DNA of 64,000 nt from Paenibacillus cellulosilyticus (GCF_003182255.1 NZ_QGTQ01000001.1:62001-126000), one strand, 5' to 3'; counted from the first letter of the stretch, positions 36,252 to 44,890 are shown. The notes: generated from the sequence alone by a model not told the origin. Numbers and translations are program-made.

Positions 36252-36700
36252 TATATTTCCTCCTTCGCTTCGACGGGAGAGAGAGGAAATAGGCGATGCC
36301 GCGTCGTATACGCCGTGTCCTGCAAAATGACCTGAGCAGCTGCCCGGCTAGCGGTATTCCAGACGATCGGCGCAGCAAGATTCACTGTTGCATGCTGTAC
36401 GTTATCCTTGACTGTAGCGAGGTTTAGAACACGTACGTTCTCGAAGGTCGGCTCTCCCAGCTCCTTCATCGCATGCTCGGGAAGCGTGAATGAATATTCA
36501 GGGAAAAAGTCGAACGGGGACACCGCAACGAATACAAGACTCCCTTCCTCCACCGATTGCACATAGTAGAATGGGCTGTCCTCCAGCGGCACAATCATAT
36601 ACCTCTTGAAGTCAGCGAAGCCCGGAATACCGCTGCCGAATGTTAACACTTCTTCCTCGTTGATGGCCATCTCTCCTAAGAAGGACGTCTGAATGAACAT
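36251..36700 (-). CDS. fliW: Flagellar assembly factor FliW
   Basis: FliW binds both flagellin and CsrA; released FliW sequesters CsrA so that hag is translated when the filament is being built. Family features are [18 protein letters not shown] near residue 22, [26 protein letters not shown], and LNLATV / [12 protein letters not shown]. Length is 149 aa. AGGGGG precedes the ATG. A hairpin separates it from flgL upstream. Confidence 0.96.
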   Translation of the reverse strand: MFIQTSFLGEMAINEEEVLTFGSGIPGFADFKRYMIVPLEDSPFYYVQSVEEGSLVFVAVSPFDFFPEYSFTLPEHAMKELGEPTFENVRVLNLATVKDNVQHATVNLAAPIVWNTASRAAAQVILQDTAYTTRHRLFPLSPVEAKEEI

Positions 36701-36733
36701 CGCATAACCCCCTAAACCATTAAAAATAGAAAA

Positions 36734-36758
36734 AGCTGCAGCCTGTACTGCCGCAGCT
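36734..36758 (-). terminator. Hairpin between flgL and fliW
   Basis: AGCTGC (36734-36739) pairs with GCAGCT (36753-36758), with extra inner pairs, and TTTTTC follows on the minus strand. It lies 12 bases after the flgL stop. Confidence 0.6.
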
Positions 36759-36770
36759 ATAGCTTTTATT

Positions 36771-37679
36771 CTAACTTATAAAATCGACAAGCGTTGAGGA
36801 AATAATCTGGGCGCCAACCTTCAGTGCGGCATTGTAGGTTGCCTGCGCCGACGAATAACTCGTATACAGCTGATCGATGTCGGCATCTTCGGTTTCCGAT
36901 TGCATTTCCGTCAAGTTACTACTAATGCTATCCAAACGTTCCTGCATCAATTCAGCACGATTTGTTCTCGCGCCGACCTCCGACCGGGCGTTAATGATCT
37001 TATTCGTTCTATTCTCGATATTGTCAAGCTCCGCAGCCGCAGCGGTCGTATCGCCGCTGGACAATGCAGTATTCAAGCGATCGAAAATCGAAAATACATT
37101 GTCCGTCGTGCCCGCCGCGTCCGCGTCTCCGAATACCTCGCTGGCATTCAGGTTGACGTTCATCGATATGCCCTCGCCGATCGGATAAATGATCGAGCCG
37201 CTGTCGGCGGATACCGACTTGGCGTCCGTGCCGTCTGCATAAGGCTTGGTGCTCGTCGCTTCGCCGTTGAATATGTATTTGCCGTTAAACCGGGTATTCG
37301 CGATATCGACCATCTGCTGCTTGAGCTGCTGAAGCTCTTCGTTGATCGCTGCTAATGACGAGTCCGTATTCGTTCCATTGGAAGCCTCGACGACAAGCTC
37401 CTTCACCCGCTGCATAATTTGCGTCGACTCATCCAGCTGCGTATCGTATTGATCGAGCAGCGAAACAGCGGAGTTGGTGTTGCTCTGGTATTGCGAATTG
37501 GCGGAAAGCTCCGAACGATAACGCAGCGCATACGTAATGCCCGTCGGATCGTCGGACGGTTTGTTGAGCTTCATTCCCGTCGACAGCTGATTTTGCTGCT
37601 TGATCATCTTTCCCAGATTGTTGTTCAAATTCGAAATCAGCTGCGACGTAGCCATGCTGTTCGTTACGCGCATCGACAT
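36771..37679 (-). CDS. flgL: Flagellar hook-filament junction protein FlgL
   Basis: FlgL joins the hook (through FlgK) to the filament. The flagellin-like N-terminus is MRVTNSMATSQLISNLNNNL followed by QLSTGMKLNKPSDDPTGITYALRYRSEL; the C-terminal helix region has DIDQLYTSYSSAQATYNAALKVGAQIISSTLVDFI. At 302 aa it fits. It directly follows flgK. Confidence 0.96.
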   Translation of the reverse strand: MSMRVTNSMATSQLISNLNNNLGKMIKQQNQLSTGMKLNKPSDDPTGITYALRYRSELSANSQYQSNTNSAVSLLDQYDTQLDESTQIMQRVKELVVEASNGTNTDSSLAAINEELQQLKQQMVDIANTRFNGKYIFNGEATSTKPYADGTDAKSVSADSGSIIYPIGEGISMNVNLNASEVFGDADAAGTTDNVFSIFDRLNTALSSGDTTAAAAELDNIENRTNKIINARSEVGARTNRAELMQERLDSISSNLTEMQSETEDADIDQLYTSYSSAQATYNAALKVGAQIISSTLVDFIS

Positions 37680-37713
37680 CTCGTCAACCTCCTAAAGTTC
37701 TGTATTCGCTCCG

Positions 37714-39246
37714 TTAGAGCCCGACTCTGCCCGTGCCGTTAATTAGCTTCTCCAGCGTCTCGTCGTACGTCGTCATAAATCGAGCGGCGGCATTGTAGGC
37801 GTTCTGAAATTTGACCATATCCGACATTTCCTCGTCGAGCGACACGCCGCTCTCAGACTGGCGGCTGCTGTCGACCTGGTCTACCAGCGATGTCGAGTTC
37901 TCGTATTGCCGCGTCGCTTCCTGGGACTGGATGCCGACCGCTCCAACCATCGTAGTGTAAAAGCTTCCGATTGTCGTGTCTGTAATCGAACCGCCGTTGG
38001 CCGAATCATCAAACGAGAAATTCGTGTTCTGAAGCTCAGACATCAGCAGCGCCAGCGTGTTGTTACCCGCGACGACTGCCAGCCCCGTTGTCGTTGTAGA
38101 CGACCGCATCGATGCGGCGATTTTATTGCTGTCTGCCTCAATATTCGGATTGACTCGAATGCTCGCAGCCGTTATTTCCGTCGCACCGGATGTCGTGTCA
38201 TATGTGAAAAAGTCCTGCCCTGATGTCAGCGGCGATTCCAGCGTATAGCCAAGCTTATGCAAGCCGTTGATGCCTTTGACTGTAACAACCTGATCCGCGG
38301 TCGTCGTAGCGCCATTATAGTAAGAGCCTGACGGAATGGTCACCTGAATCTCGCCTTCAGCCATCGTCTTGGCGATCAGGTCAAGCTGGCTCTGGTAATC
38401 CTTTACGTACACGTCCCTCGATACGAACGTCCCGAAAATTTCGCCGTTGCTCAAATCGCCGGAGGCGTAGGCCGCCGTAAGGGTATCGGCCGTCAATTCG
38501 TTCGGATCCGTTCCTTCGACCAATGTGATATTGCCCATCGTTATCGTATAGCCGTCGCTAGTATCCTGCACAGAGACGTTTACAAGCTTAGACAATTGGT
38601 CGGTATACAAATCGCGCTTGTCACGCAAATCGTTGGCATCATCGCCGGTCGCCTCGATTTTTTTAATCTGGCCGTTCAACTGAGCGATCGATTCCAGCAA
38701 GGAGTTCGCATCGGCCGCCTTCGTTGTGATGCTGCCCGTCAAATCGTCGCTCAAGTCTTGCAATTGAGAGCTCATTTGGTTCAAGGAATCAGTCAGTGCG
38801 ACCGCATTCTGTATAACCAACTGCCGGTTCGATGTGTTCTCCGGATCGGTGCTAAGATCGGACCAGGATGACCAGAAACCCTCAATGACGGTTCGAAGCC
38901 CCGTATCCGAAGGCTCGTTCATCACGGACTCCAGCTTATTCATCGTATCCGACTGCACTTCCCAGCTTCCGAGATATTTGCTTTCGTTGCGGAACTGTTC
39001 ATCCAGAAAGGCGGTCCGAACACGGGTGATAGCGGTCGCCTCGACACCGGTACCAAGCTGACCGGCCGCGGTCGATTTGCTCATGCCGTAGGCTTCCATT
39101 GAGCTTGTCGACTTAATCGTCACGCGCTGGCGTGTATATCCTTCCGTATTCGCGTTAGCAATATTATGTCCCAGCGTGTTTAGCGCCGTCTGCTGTGTGG
39201 TTAGGCTCCGTTTAGCCGTTTCAATGCCATGAAAGGTTGAAACCAT
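37714..39246 (-). CDS. flgK: Flagellar hook-associated protein FlgK
   Basis: FlgK is the first hook-filament junction protein. The N-terminus has GHNIANANTEGYTRQRV, the rod/hook signature, and the C-terminus has VSLDEEMSDMVKFQNAYNAAARFMTTYDETLEKLIN. At 510 aa it is typical. AAAGGGGG precedes the ATG. It is followed by flgL in the same operon. Confidence 0.97.
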   Translation of the reverse strand: MVSTFHGIETAKRSLTTQQTALNTLGHNIANANTEGYTRQRVTIKSTSSMEAYGMSKSTAAGQLGTGVEATAITRVRTAFLDEQFRNESKYLGSWEVQSDTMNKLESVMNEPSDTGLRTVIEGFWSSWSDLSTDPENTSNRQLVIQNAVALTDSLNQMSSQLQDLSDDLTGSITTKAADANSLLESIAQLNGQIKKIEATGDDANDLRDKRDLYTDQLSKLVNVSVQDTSDGYTITMGNITLVEGTDPNELTADTLTAAYASGDLSNGEIFGTFVSRDVYVKDYQSQLDLIAKTMAEGEIQVTIPSGSYYNGATTTADQVVTVKGINGLHKLGYTLESPLTSGQDFFTYDTTSGATEITAASIRVNPNIEADSNKIAASMRSSTTTTGLAVVAGNNTLALLMSELQNTNFSFDDSANGGSITDTTIGSFYTTMVGAVGIQSQEATRQYENSTSLVDQVDSSRQSESGVSLDEEMSDMVKFQNAYNAAARFMTTYDETLEKLINGTGRVGL

Positions 39247-39262
39247 TCACCATCATCCCCCT

Positions 39263-39760
39263 TTATCGTCTACGATCGTATTTCGAATAAGTTGTCTGTC
39301 CGTATCCCGTACTCATTGGATTCTTATAAATATAATTCTCGCTCGGGTCCTCCACGAGCAGCCCGATGGAATAGTCCAGGAAAGAAAGCGACTGCTGGAT
39401 GAGCTGCTGGTTCAGTTCGTTCTTCCGCTTCAACTCGGCGAGCAGATCTGTCAGCAGTCGATGATATTGCGTCAAGGCAACCTTCTCGTCCGCATTCGTT
39501 ACTGCTTTGATCAAATCACTGAGCTTACCAAGCCGATAATGCGATCTCATATTAGAGAAAAAAATGTTCGTATGCGTAAAACGAGAAACTTCAAGCTCCT
39601 CTGCACGTTTCACCAGCTTGCGTTCCTGCAGCATGATCGCGTTCAGCTGCTGCACATCATTGCGTACAAGCATGGGTGTCTTCTCATCCGCGAGCTGGAT
39701 CAGCCGCTCGTAAACCTCGGACTGCTTCTGCAATATCTCAATGATTACTTGTACTGACAT
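39263..39760 (-). CDS. flgN: FlgN-family flagellar export chaperone
   Basis: A 165-aa mostly helical protein (YvyG in B. subtilis) between flgM and flgK, where FlgN, the chaperone of FlgK and FlgL, normally sits. The N-terminal region EILQKQSEVYERLIQLADEKTPMLVRNDVQQLN and the pattern ERKLVKRAEELE are typical. The C-terminus is basic. Position and helix pattern are the main evidence. Confidence 0.88.
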   Translation of the reverse strand: MSVQVIIEILQKQSEVYERLIQLADEKTPMLVRNDVQQLNAIMLQERKLVKRAEELEVSRFTHTNIFFSNMRSHYRLGKLSDLIKAVTNADEKVALTQYHRLLTDLLAELKRKNELNQQLIQQSLSFLDYSIGLLVEDPSENYIYKNPMSTGYGQTTYSKYDRRR

Positions 39761-39777
39761 GACTGTGTCACCCGCTT

Positions 39778-40062
39778 CTAGTTCTTATTCCGATACAGGT
39801 AAGGAAGCAGCTTCTCTGCCAGCTTGCCGGCCTCTACTTCGTAGGTGCCCGTCGATACTTGATCCTTCAGCTCATCGAGCTGGCGTTGACGCTCAGGTGA
39901 TTTCGTGCCTTCAACGTTCTGCGATTGCAGCATCTCCATCGCCTCAGAGGAGATTTGCAGGTTGTCCCGCTTCTGCGTGCTATTCGTCTGAGCAGCGCGC
40001 ACATCGCTTTTGTTCCGGTATGGATTGATGGCTCCTAGCCGCTGAGTTTCATTGATTTTCAT
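39778..40062 (-). CDS. flgM: Anti-SigD factor FlgM
   Basis: FlgM holds SigD (FliA) inactive until the hook is finished and it is exported. The 94-aa product starts MKINETQRLGAINPYRNKSD, the Gram-positive FlgM N-terminus, and ends in the SigD-binding helices (RQLDELKDQVSTGTYEVEAGKLAEKLLPYLYRN). I start at ATG 40062, after a GGAGCG site, rather than at the longer frame from 40113, which would run through the promoter hairpin. Confidence 0.94.
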   Translation of the reverse strand: MKINETQRLGAINPYRNKSDVRAAQTNSTQKRDNLQISSEAMEMLQSQNVEGTKSPERQRQLDELKDQVSTGTYEVEAGKLAEKLLPYLYRNKN

Positions 40063-40100
40063 ATTAATCGCTCCGTTCACTGACGCCTGAAAATAAAACA

Positions 40101-40150
40101 GGCCGATAATCAACTAATTGTATTATCGGCCAGTGTATTGGATTTTTTTA
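40101..40150 (-). promoter_or_regulatory. SigD promoter of flgM operon inside an inverted repeat
   Basis: On the minus strand GCCGATAA (40123-40130) is a perfect SigD -10 and TAAA (40147-40150) lies sixteen bases upstream. The -10 box forms part of the left arm of a perfect 10-bp stem, ATTATCGGCC (40122-40131) with GGCCGATAAT (40101-40110), followed by TGTTTTATTTT, so the same bases could be a terminator for yvyF. Confidence 0.75.
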
Positions 40151-40175
40151 TAGAAGGCAAAAAGTGTATAAATGA

Positions 40176-40589
40176 TCAGCTCTGGTCGCGTCCATAGGTC
40201 TGATAAGTTCCGTTGCCTTGTTTGCTTGCAAAGCTCGATTTGTCCCTATCACCATCGCGATTCATCTTGTTAATATCTTTCATCAGTCGCGAGCGGCAGG
40301 ATTCGCACAGGTTGCCATCACGGACTAGGTTGCTGCACGTCTCACATGGATAGCCCATATTCGGTGCATCCAGTAGGGAAATACGGCCTTCACGTATGAA
40401 GCGCGTAATCTGAACGATGCTGACCTCCGTCGCTTCAGAGAGCTCATAGATGGTAGCCCCACGGTTTTTGCGCAAATAGTTCGCACATTGCTCATACTTC
40501 TGATCCAATTCCTTGATGCAAGCCGGGCACAGATCACGGACATTCTTCGTGTATAGTCTGCCGCAGCGAGGACAATTGTCTATATTCAT
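40176..40589 (-). CDS. yvyF: Flagellar operon protein YvyF-like (zinc-ribbon)
   Basis: A 137-aa protein of the TIGR03826/YvyF type, found before flgM in Bacillota. It has two CxxC pairs at the start (CPRCGRLYTKNVRDLCPACI) and two more near residues 80-100 (CETCSNLVRDGNLCESC), with a small helix-turn-helix-like region between them (ATIYELSEATEVSIVQITRFIREGRI). That organisation suggests a DNA-binding regulator, but its function is not established to my knowledge. AAAGGGG precedes the ATG. Confidence 0.9.
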   Translation of the reverse strand: MNIDNCPRCGRLYTKNVRDLCPACIKELDQKYEQCANYLRKNRGATIYELSEATEVSIVQITRFIREGRISLLDAPNMGYPCETCSNLVRDGNLCESCRSRLMKDINKMNRDGDRDKSSFASKQGNGTYQTYGRDQS

Positions 40590-40706
40590 TATTTCATCCC
40601 CTTTGGCCCATACGGCCGCTTCGTTTTGATTAGCCCTATTTTAACGCAGATGAATGGTATTTTCATAGCTTTTTTCTGTCGATTATCCATTAATGGTGTC
40701 GAATCG

Positions 40707-41609
40707 TTAGGATCGTGCGAGTGTAACGGCGTAAAACTCGACCTGCAACTGTGGTGAAAAGCTGCGAAACGATTGCCAAAGTACTGCCGCACAAGCTTCG
40801 ATCGTACTGCCTGTTGTATAAATATCGTCAACAATAAGGAGGCGAATCGGCCCGCGTCGGATGGTGGTAGAAGGATGGCAGGATCGATTCATAGATGTGT
40901 TAGGAGATGCTATATCTAACATTCGAGAGATAAAGGAACGAACCGCAGCAGCATCAGCTTCAAAAAGACCATCCACGCTCTGCAGCCTTGCTTGGCGAGA
41001 TTGCAAACTTTTTTTCTCCGAATGTCTTGTTCGAATGAGCAGATCTGCTAAAGCAAGCTTTCTTCTTGCGCATAGCAGCGCAGCTAACCGCTCTGCCTGA
41101 TTGAAGCCGCGCTCCAGGAGACGATCTGGGCTGACAGGGACGGGGATCACAGCATCCCAGCGATGGGAGGGCACTCTGTTTCGCAGTTCACGATCAAGGC
41201 GGACGAAAGCAATATCCAGCATATCGCTGAGCGGATGCACCAGCCGTTCGTCGCCGCGATACTTGAACAACGCGAGCCACTCTCGGACGGATTCATCGTA
41301 GCGCACCGCACTCCGGCTCATAATGAAGTGGGCATCACTTCTTCGCAGGCAATCTGGACATGGATCCGGACGACCGCATACGGCACAGGCAATATGCTCA
41401 ATCCAAGGGACGACGGACGCACAGGTGCGGCATAAACGATTTAATTGTGCATCATGCGGCAGAGCCGCTCGTAGAAAAGGAGCTGGCGCCGCCATTCGGG
41501 CTGGCGCTCGGCATATCGGACATGGTGAATGCGCTTCGCTGAGGAGGTCGCCTAGCTTGCCAGCTATCGCGCGCAAAGTAGGGATGATAGGAAAATGGGG
41601 TATCGGCAT
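40707..41609 (-). CDS. comFC: ComFC-type competence phosphoribosyltransferase
   Basis: ComFC supports DNA uptake and transformation along with ComFA. The N-terminal zinc ribbon is CPICRAP...CRTCASVV...CAVCGRPDPCPDC, followed by the phosphoribosyltransferase domain with RLLERGFNQAERLA and the PRPP-binding loop LLIVDDIYTTGSTIEA. I start at ATG 41609 (300 aa) since AAAGGGGG lies ahead of it; the frame opens at 41648. It follows comFA with a short gap. Confidence 0.94.
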   Translation of the reverse strand: MPIPHFPIIPTLRAIAGKLGDLLSEAHSPCPICRAPARMAAPAPFLRAALPHDAQLNRLCRTCASVVPWIEHIACAVCGRPDPCPDCLRRSDAHFIMSRSAVRYDESVREWLALFKYRGDERLVHPLSDMLDIAFVRLDRELRNRVPSHRWDAVIPVPVSPDRLLERGFNQAERLAALLCARRKLALADLLIRTRHSEKKSLQSRQARLQSVDGLFEADAAAVRSFISRMLDIASPNTSMNRSCHPSTTIRRGPIRLLIVDDIYTTGSTIEACAAVLWQSFRSFSPQLQVEFYAVTLARS

Positions 41610-41660
41610 TTGAATCAGTGCCCCCTTTAGGAATATCGTGAACGGCAATTGGCTTAGCTC

Positions 41661-43868
41661 TTATTGCGGGAGCAGATAGCCATTTTTCTTGGCTTCCCGG
41701 TTCATGCTTTTAATCTGGGCTATCGCACGGCGTTGTGATTGATTGCTCGTCGAAGCGAAGAAGTAGACCCGGCCATTCGGATCATCCTTGGAACGGCCCG
41801 CGCGCCCGGCCATCTGGACGAGTGATGCTTCATCGAACAGCTTGCCGTCCGCATCGAGGATAAAAACGTCGCTGAACGGCACGGTTACTCCCCGCTCCAG
41901 AATTGTCGTTGTGACAAGCACTCGGAACTCGCGGTTGCGAAAAGCTAGTACATGCTGCGGACGCTCAGCGTCCTTCGAGGACGTCGCCCCGATTGGAATA
42001 CCAGGGAGAGCGGTACGCAGCAGTTGAGCAAGCGGCTCGGTATGACGGATCTGCTGGACGAAGACGAAGCATTGCGCCCCTCGGGCTAAGGATGAGGTGA
42101 GACGAGCGAGCAATAATCGCGGAAGCTTGTGCTTGGCCAATAGCTCAGCAACACGCGGCATCCGAATTTGTTGCGGCACAGGCAGTGGATGTCGGTGAAA
42201 CCGTACTGGCACGCGGGCACAACCAATCTGCCCCTTTCGTACAGACTTCTGCATCGCGCGAGGCGGTGTCGCCGACAAGAGAATCACGGCTCCACCTGGA
42301 ACACCCGCCTTGGCCGCGGCGTAATGCAGCTGGGGATCACCATGGTAAGGAAATGCATCCAGCTCGTCGATAATGACGAGATCGAAGCGCTCATGAAAAC
42401 GAAACAGCTGATGCGTCGTAGCAATCGTAATATCGCCATCCTCCCATCGCTGCTCACTGCCTCCGTATAGGGTGACGACGGCTGCACCAGGGAATGCACG
42501 ACGAAGTCGTGGGTCCAGCTCAAGCACGACATCTCGGCGCGGCGTGGCGATGAGAGCACGACCTCCAAATGAGAGTGCCGCTTCTATAAGCGGGAATACC
42601 ATCTCGGTCTTGCCTGCGCCAGTCACAGCCCAGATGAGAAATTGAGAGACCGAGGGCGCGCTGGAAGGCCGGCTTGACTCGGTATCTCGTGTATGTGATG
42701 ACGTGATGGGTTGAGTGTCGGGAATATCAGCTGTTGAAAGAGCTGCCTGTTGGTTTAATGATGCACAGATAGTTGGCTGAGAAGCAGAATGATGCGTAAT
42801 AGACCGTGCAGGTGCCCATCGTGATGGCGCATTCTGATTCGTTGAGGAAGAATGTCGTACCCCACCCAGCCGAGGCAGCACGTAGCTCAGCGCCGCCTCG
42901 GCTGCGGCCTGCTGCGCGGGACTGAGCCCCCACCGCGCAGCGAACGCCGCCGGCGCGTGCATGCGATGCGCACGCGACGCGGCCAAACCCGGCGCCGCCC
43001 CAGACATGGCGGCGCCTTGCGCGTCTGCGAGGCCTGCCTCGCCTCCACCATGGATGAGCAGCCCGCATTCGCGGCTGCGCCCCATGGTGAGGCAGGCCTC
43101 GCAGTACGCGCAAGCGGATGAACCGCACGCTGCGCATGCCGTGCGGTTCATCCGCGCTTCGCCGCTGCCGCAGCGCAGGCAGCGACGGCGCCAAGGGCGC
43201 CCGCGCCGCATCGGCGCGGGAAGCAGCAGCCGGCCAAGCGGCGAAGCCGTCGGCTGCTGCGGTGCGACGGCGCATCGCAGTCGCACGAGGCCGCGAAGCG
43301 CGGCCCATTGGAGCGCGGGTGCCAGCGCGCTCCAGCCGCCGGCGGCGACCGCCTGGCATGCTGGCGGTCCAGCGGCGAGCAGCTCTTGCGCTTCGCTAAG
43401 CAGCGCGGCACGTCCATACAGCCGTGCTGCTACCGCCCGCACACACTCCTCCTCGACAAACCCTATATTTTTCCCATTTTGCCCCGCACCGCGCTCTCCG
43501 AATACAACCCTCTCTGTCCGGCCGTTCCCCTTGTCGACATTCATCTCCCCGCCAGCCTCAATGCCTCCCGCAACTTGAGCTGCCTTCACAAACTCCCGCA
43601 GCGCCGCACGTTCCTCCAGCTCTCGCCCTCCATTCTCCTCTGACCAACGAACAGCCGCCTCCTCAGCAGCGCTCAATGGCAGCGGTGTGCGCCATACATG
43701 CATGACGATGCTCTCTTCTCGTTCCCTTCCACCGAACTTTCTTCCCCCTTGAACCTTTCTTCGCTCCTCTGCTTTCCTTCCCCAATATACCTTATCCGCC
43801 TCTAAAGCGATCGACCATCTCGCCGACCAGCATCCGTCTACACCAATCAAATAAAGCTGTACCCTCAC
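41661..43868 (-). CDS. comFA: ComFA-type DNA helicase/translocase
   Basis: ComFA is the ATPase that helps pull single-stranded DNA through ComEC. The helicase half has Walker A in WAVTGAGKTEMVFPLIEAAL, the DEAD-like LVIIDELDAFPY, VILLSATPP, and motif VI QMAGRAGRSKDDPNGRVYFF. Before it stands a four-cysteine zinc finger, CLRCGSGEARMNRTACAACG and CAYCEAC. I start at GTG 43868 (735 aa), after GGGGGAG; the frame from 43961 would cross the upstream terminator. The N-terminal half is long for ComFA and very GC-rich. Confidence 0.9.
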   Translation of the reverse strand: MRVQLYLIGVDGCWSARWSIALEADKVYWGRKAEERRKVQGGRKFGGREREESIVMHVWRTPLPLSAAEEAAVRWSEENGGRELEERAALREFVKAAQVAGGIEAGGEMNVDKGNGRTERVVFGERGAGQNGKNIGFVEEECVRAVAARLYGRAALLSEAQELLAAGPPACQAVAAGGWSALAPALQWAALRGLVRLRCAVAPQQPTASPLGRLLLPAPMRRGRPWRRRCLRCGSGEARMNRTACAACGSSACAYCEACLTMGRSRECGLLIHGGGEAGLADAQGAAMSGAAPGLAASRAHRMHAPAAFAARWGLSPAQQAAAEAALSYVLPRLGGVRHSSSTNQNAPSRWAPARSITHHSASQPTICASLNQQAALSTADIPDTQPITSSHTRDTESSRPSSAPSVSQFLIWAVTGAGKTEMVFPLIEAALSFGGRALIATPRRDVVLELDPRLRRAFPGAAVVTLYGGSEQRWEDGDITIATTHQLFRFHERFDLVIIDELDAFPYHGDPQLHYAAAKAGVPGGAVILLSATPPRAMQKSVRKGQIGCARVPVRFHRHPLPVPQQIRMPRVAELLAKHKLPRLLLARLTSSLARGAQCFVFVQQIRHTEPLAQLLRTALPGIPIGATSSKDAERPQHVLAFRNREFRVLVTTTILERGVTVPFSDVFILDADGKLFDEASLVQMAGRAGRSKDDPNGRVYFFASTSNQSQRRAIAQIKSMNREAKKNGYLLPQ
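43016..43369. repeat. GC-rich patch dense in inverted repeats within comFA
   Basis: Imperfect arms 43016-43053 and 43082-43114 (33 paired bases with a 6-base bulge), a perfect 15-bp pair 43114-43128/43141-43155, a perfect 8-bp pair 43201-43208/43212-43219, a 10-bp pair 43223-43232/43251-43260 and a 7-bp pair 43347-43353/43363-43369 all occur within 354 bases of coding DNA. Confidence 0.75.
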
Positions 43869-43918
43869 CTCTGCTCCCCCTTCGATCGATCCCCTCAATC
43901 TCCTCGAAACGCAAAAAA

Positions 43919-43957
43919 AGCACCCTCCCCCGCCCGATTCGGCGAAAGGAGTGTGCT
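43919..43957 (-). terminator. Terminator before comFA
   Basis: AGCACCCTCC (43919-43928) pairs with GGAGTGTGCT (43948-43957), nine of ten positions, and a run of seven T follows on the minus strand. It ends the transcript of the upstream small gene. Confidence 0.8.
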
Positions 43958-44074
43958 TCACATCCTCACAACGCTATGTTGTTCATCCATCAACTTTATA
44001 GTGACATTGTAAAGCAATTCCACCTAAACACGCAAGCGTATACAAGGACGGCACCACTTCGGCTTATCTTACCA

Positions 44075-44515
44075 TCAGAACAAGGGCAGTTTCGCCAGAT
44101 CCTCTGGACGATTGAGATCTACAAACACCGCATGGTTCGCCCTCGCCGTCGGCTCTCCCGCACTGGCGAAATGCGTTCCACGGTCCAGTCCGCTGGAGCG
44201 CAGCACCCGATGCTTCTCCGGCGTTACGGACTCAACTGTACATCCGTCCTTGGCGGCAAAATGTCCAACAATCGCAAACGTTTCATCCGATGAGCCACAA
44301 TCTACAACGGTAACTCGGACATCTGTACCCGAGCGATGAGCAAACCAGTTGATGGAGCGGAGAAACCACTCCATACGCGTCGCCTCGTTACGTGCATACA
44401 ATACATAATGCCGGCTTCGGCTCGCATGATTGCTTCTGCCATAATAACGGATTAGGTGCACCGACAACGCCGCAAGCACGTAGCTGCCGAGTACAAGCGC
44501 AATTAATGATATCAT
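44075..44515 (-). CDS. Small membrane-anchored family-2 glycosyltransferase-like protein
   Basis: The 146-aa product has one N-terminal membrane segment (MISLIALVLGSYVLAALSV) and then part of a GT-A fold: YVLYARNEATRMEWFLRSI and RVTVVDCGSSDETFAIVG are the two first nucleotide-binding strands. The DxD and acceptor regions of a complete GT2 enzyme are missing, so it is either a truncated relative or a minimal domain. I use ATG 44515 after AAAGGAGG rather than the frame start at 44545. It stands where B. subtilis has degV. Function unknown. Confidence 0.6.
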   Translation of the reverse strand: MISLIALVLGSYVLAALSVHLIRYYGRSNHASRSRHYVLYARNEATRMEWFLRSINWFAHRSGTDVRVTVVDCGSSDETFAIVGHFAAKDGCTVESVTPEKHRVLRSSGLDRGTHFASAGEPTARANHAVFVDLNRPEDLAKLPLF

Positions 44516-44539
44516 CTCGGCCACCTCCTTTATGAGGTC

Positions 44540-44618
44540 GTTCAAAAAGTGCCCTTTTGATCACGAAGCATCACAAGGTCTATTCGGCATCAGGTGCTGA
44601 AAACCGACCTTTTTGAAC
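44540..44618. repeat. Small inverted repeat of unknown origin
   Basis: GTTCAAAAAG (44540-44549) and CTTTTTGAAC (44609-44618) are perfect 10-bp arms around a 59-base middle. The arms and AGGTCG/CGACCT beside them suggest a short mobile or REP-like element or a remnant. Confidence 0.5.
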
Positions 44619-44820
44619 ACACACTTTATGACGACAATATATGCGCCGCACCGCCCATCGGTTACGGGCGAACAGGACAACAATCGGCGAGAATGACCAT
44701 TTTCGGCTTATTCCGTTCGTTTGAGCGTTCCTCTATATGCAGTGATGGTCGTGCAGGTTCGCACTTACGCTCGCATCATTTAACTCCCCCTCCTGACTTC
44801 TTCACCTATCACAAACAACA

Positions 44821-44854
44821 AAAACCGTTCCCGGACAAAGCCGAGAACGGTTTT
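44821..44854 (-). terminator. Terminator of degS-degU
   Basis: AAAACCGTTC (44821-44830) and GAACGGTTTT (44845-44854) form a perfect 10-bp stem with T runs on both sides, about 40 bases after degU. Confidence 0.88.
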
Positions 44855-44890
44855 TCATCATATCTTCATTTACTTCATTTATAATTTCAA

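Larger units (their letters stand above)
44516..44890. other. Gene-free spacer between degU and the GT-like gene
   Basis: This 375-base gap holds the degU terminator (44821-44854) and a small inverted repeat (44540-44618). A 96-codon frame on the plus strand runs into the terminator and has no family resemblance, so I read it as non-coding. Confidence 0.65.

Noticed and set aside
40589-40834. An 81-codon frame between yvyF and comFC
   Set aside because: It overlaps the end of comFC and has no recognisable features.
42727-43578. Overlapping long frames on both strands in the GC-rich part of comFA
   Set aside because: GC-rich DNA has few stop codons; the ComFA frame alone shows zinc-finger and helicase motifs.
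44594-44884. A 96-codon plus-strand frame near degU
   Set aside because: It runs through the degU terminator and lacks a ribosome site.
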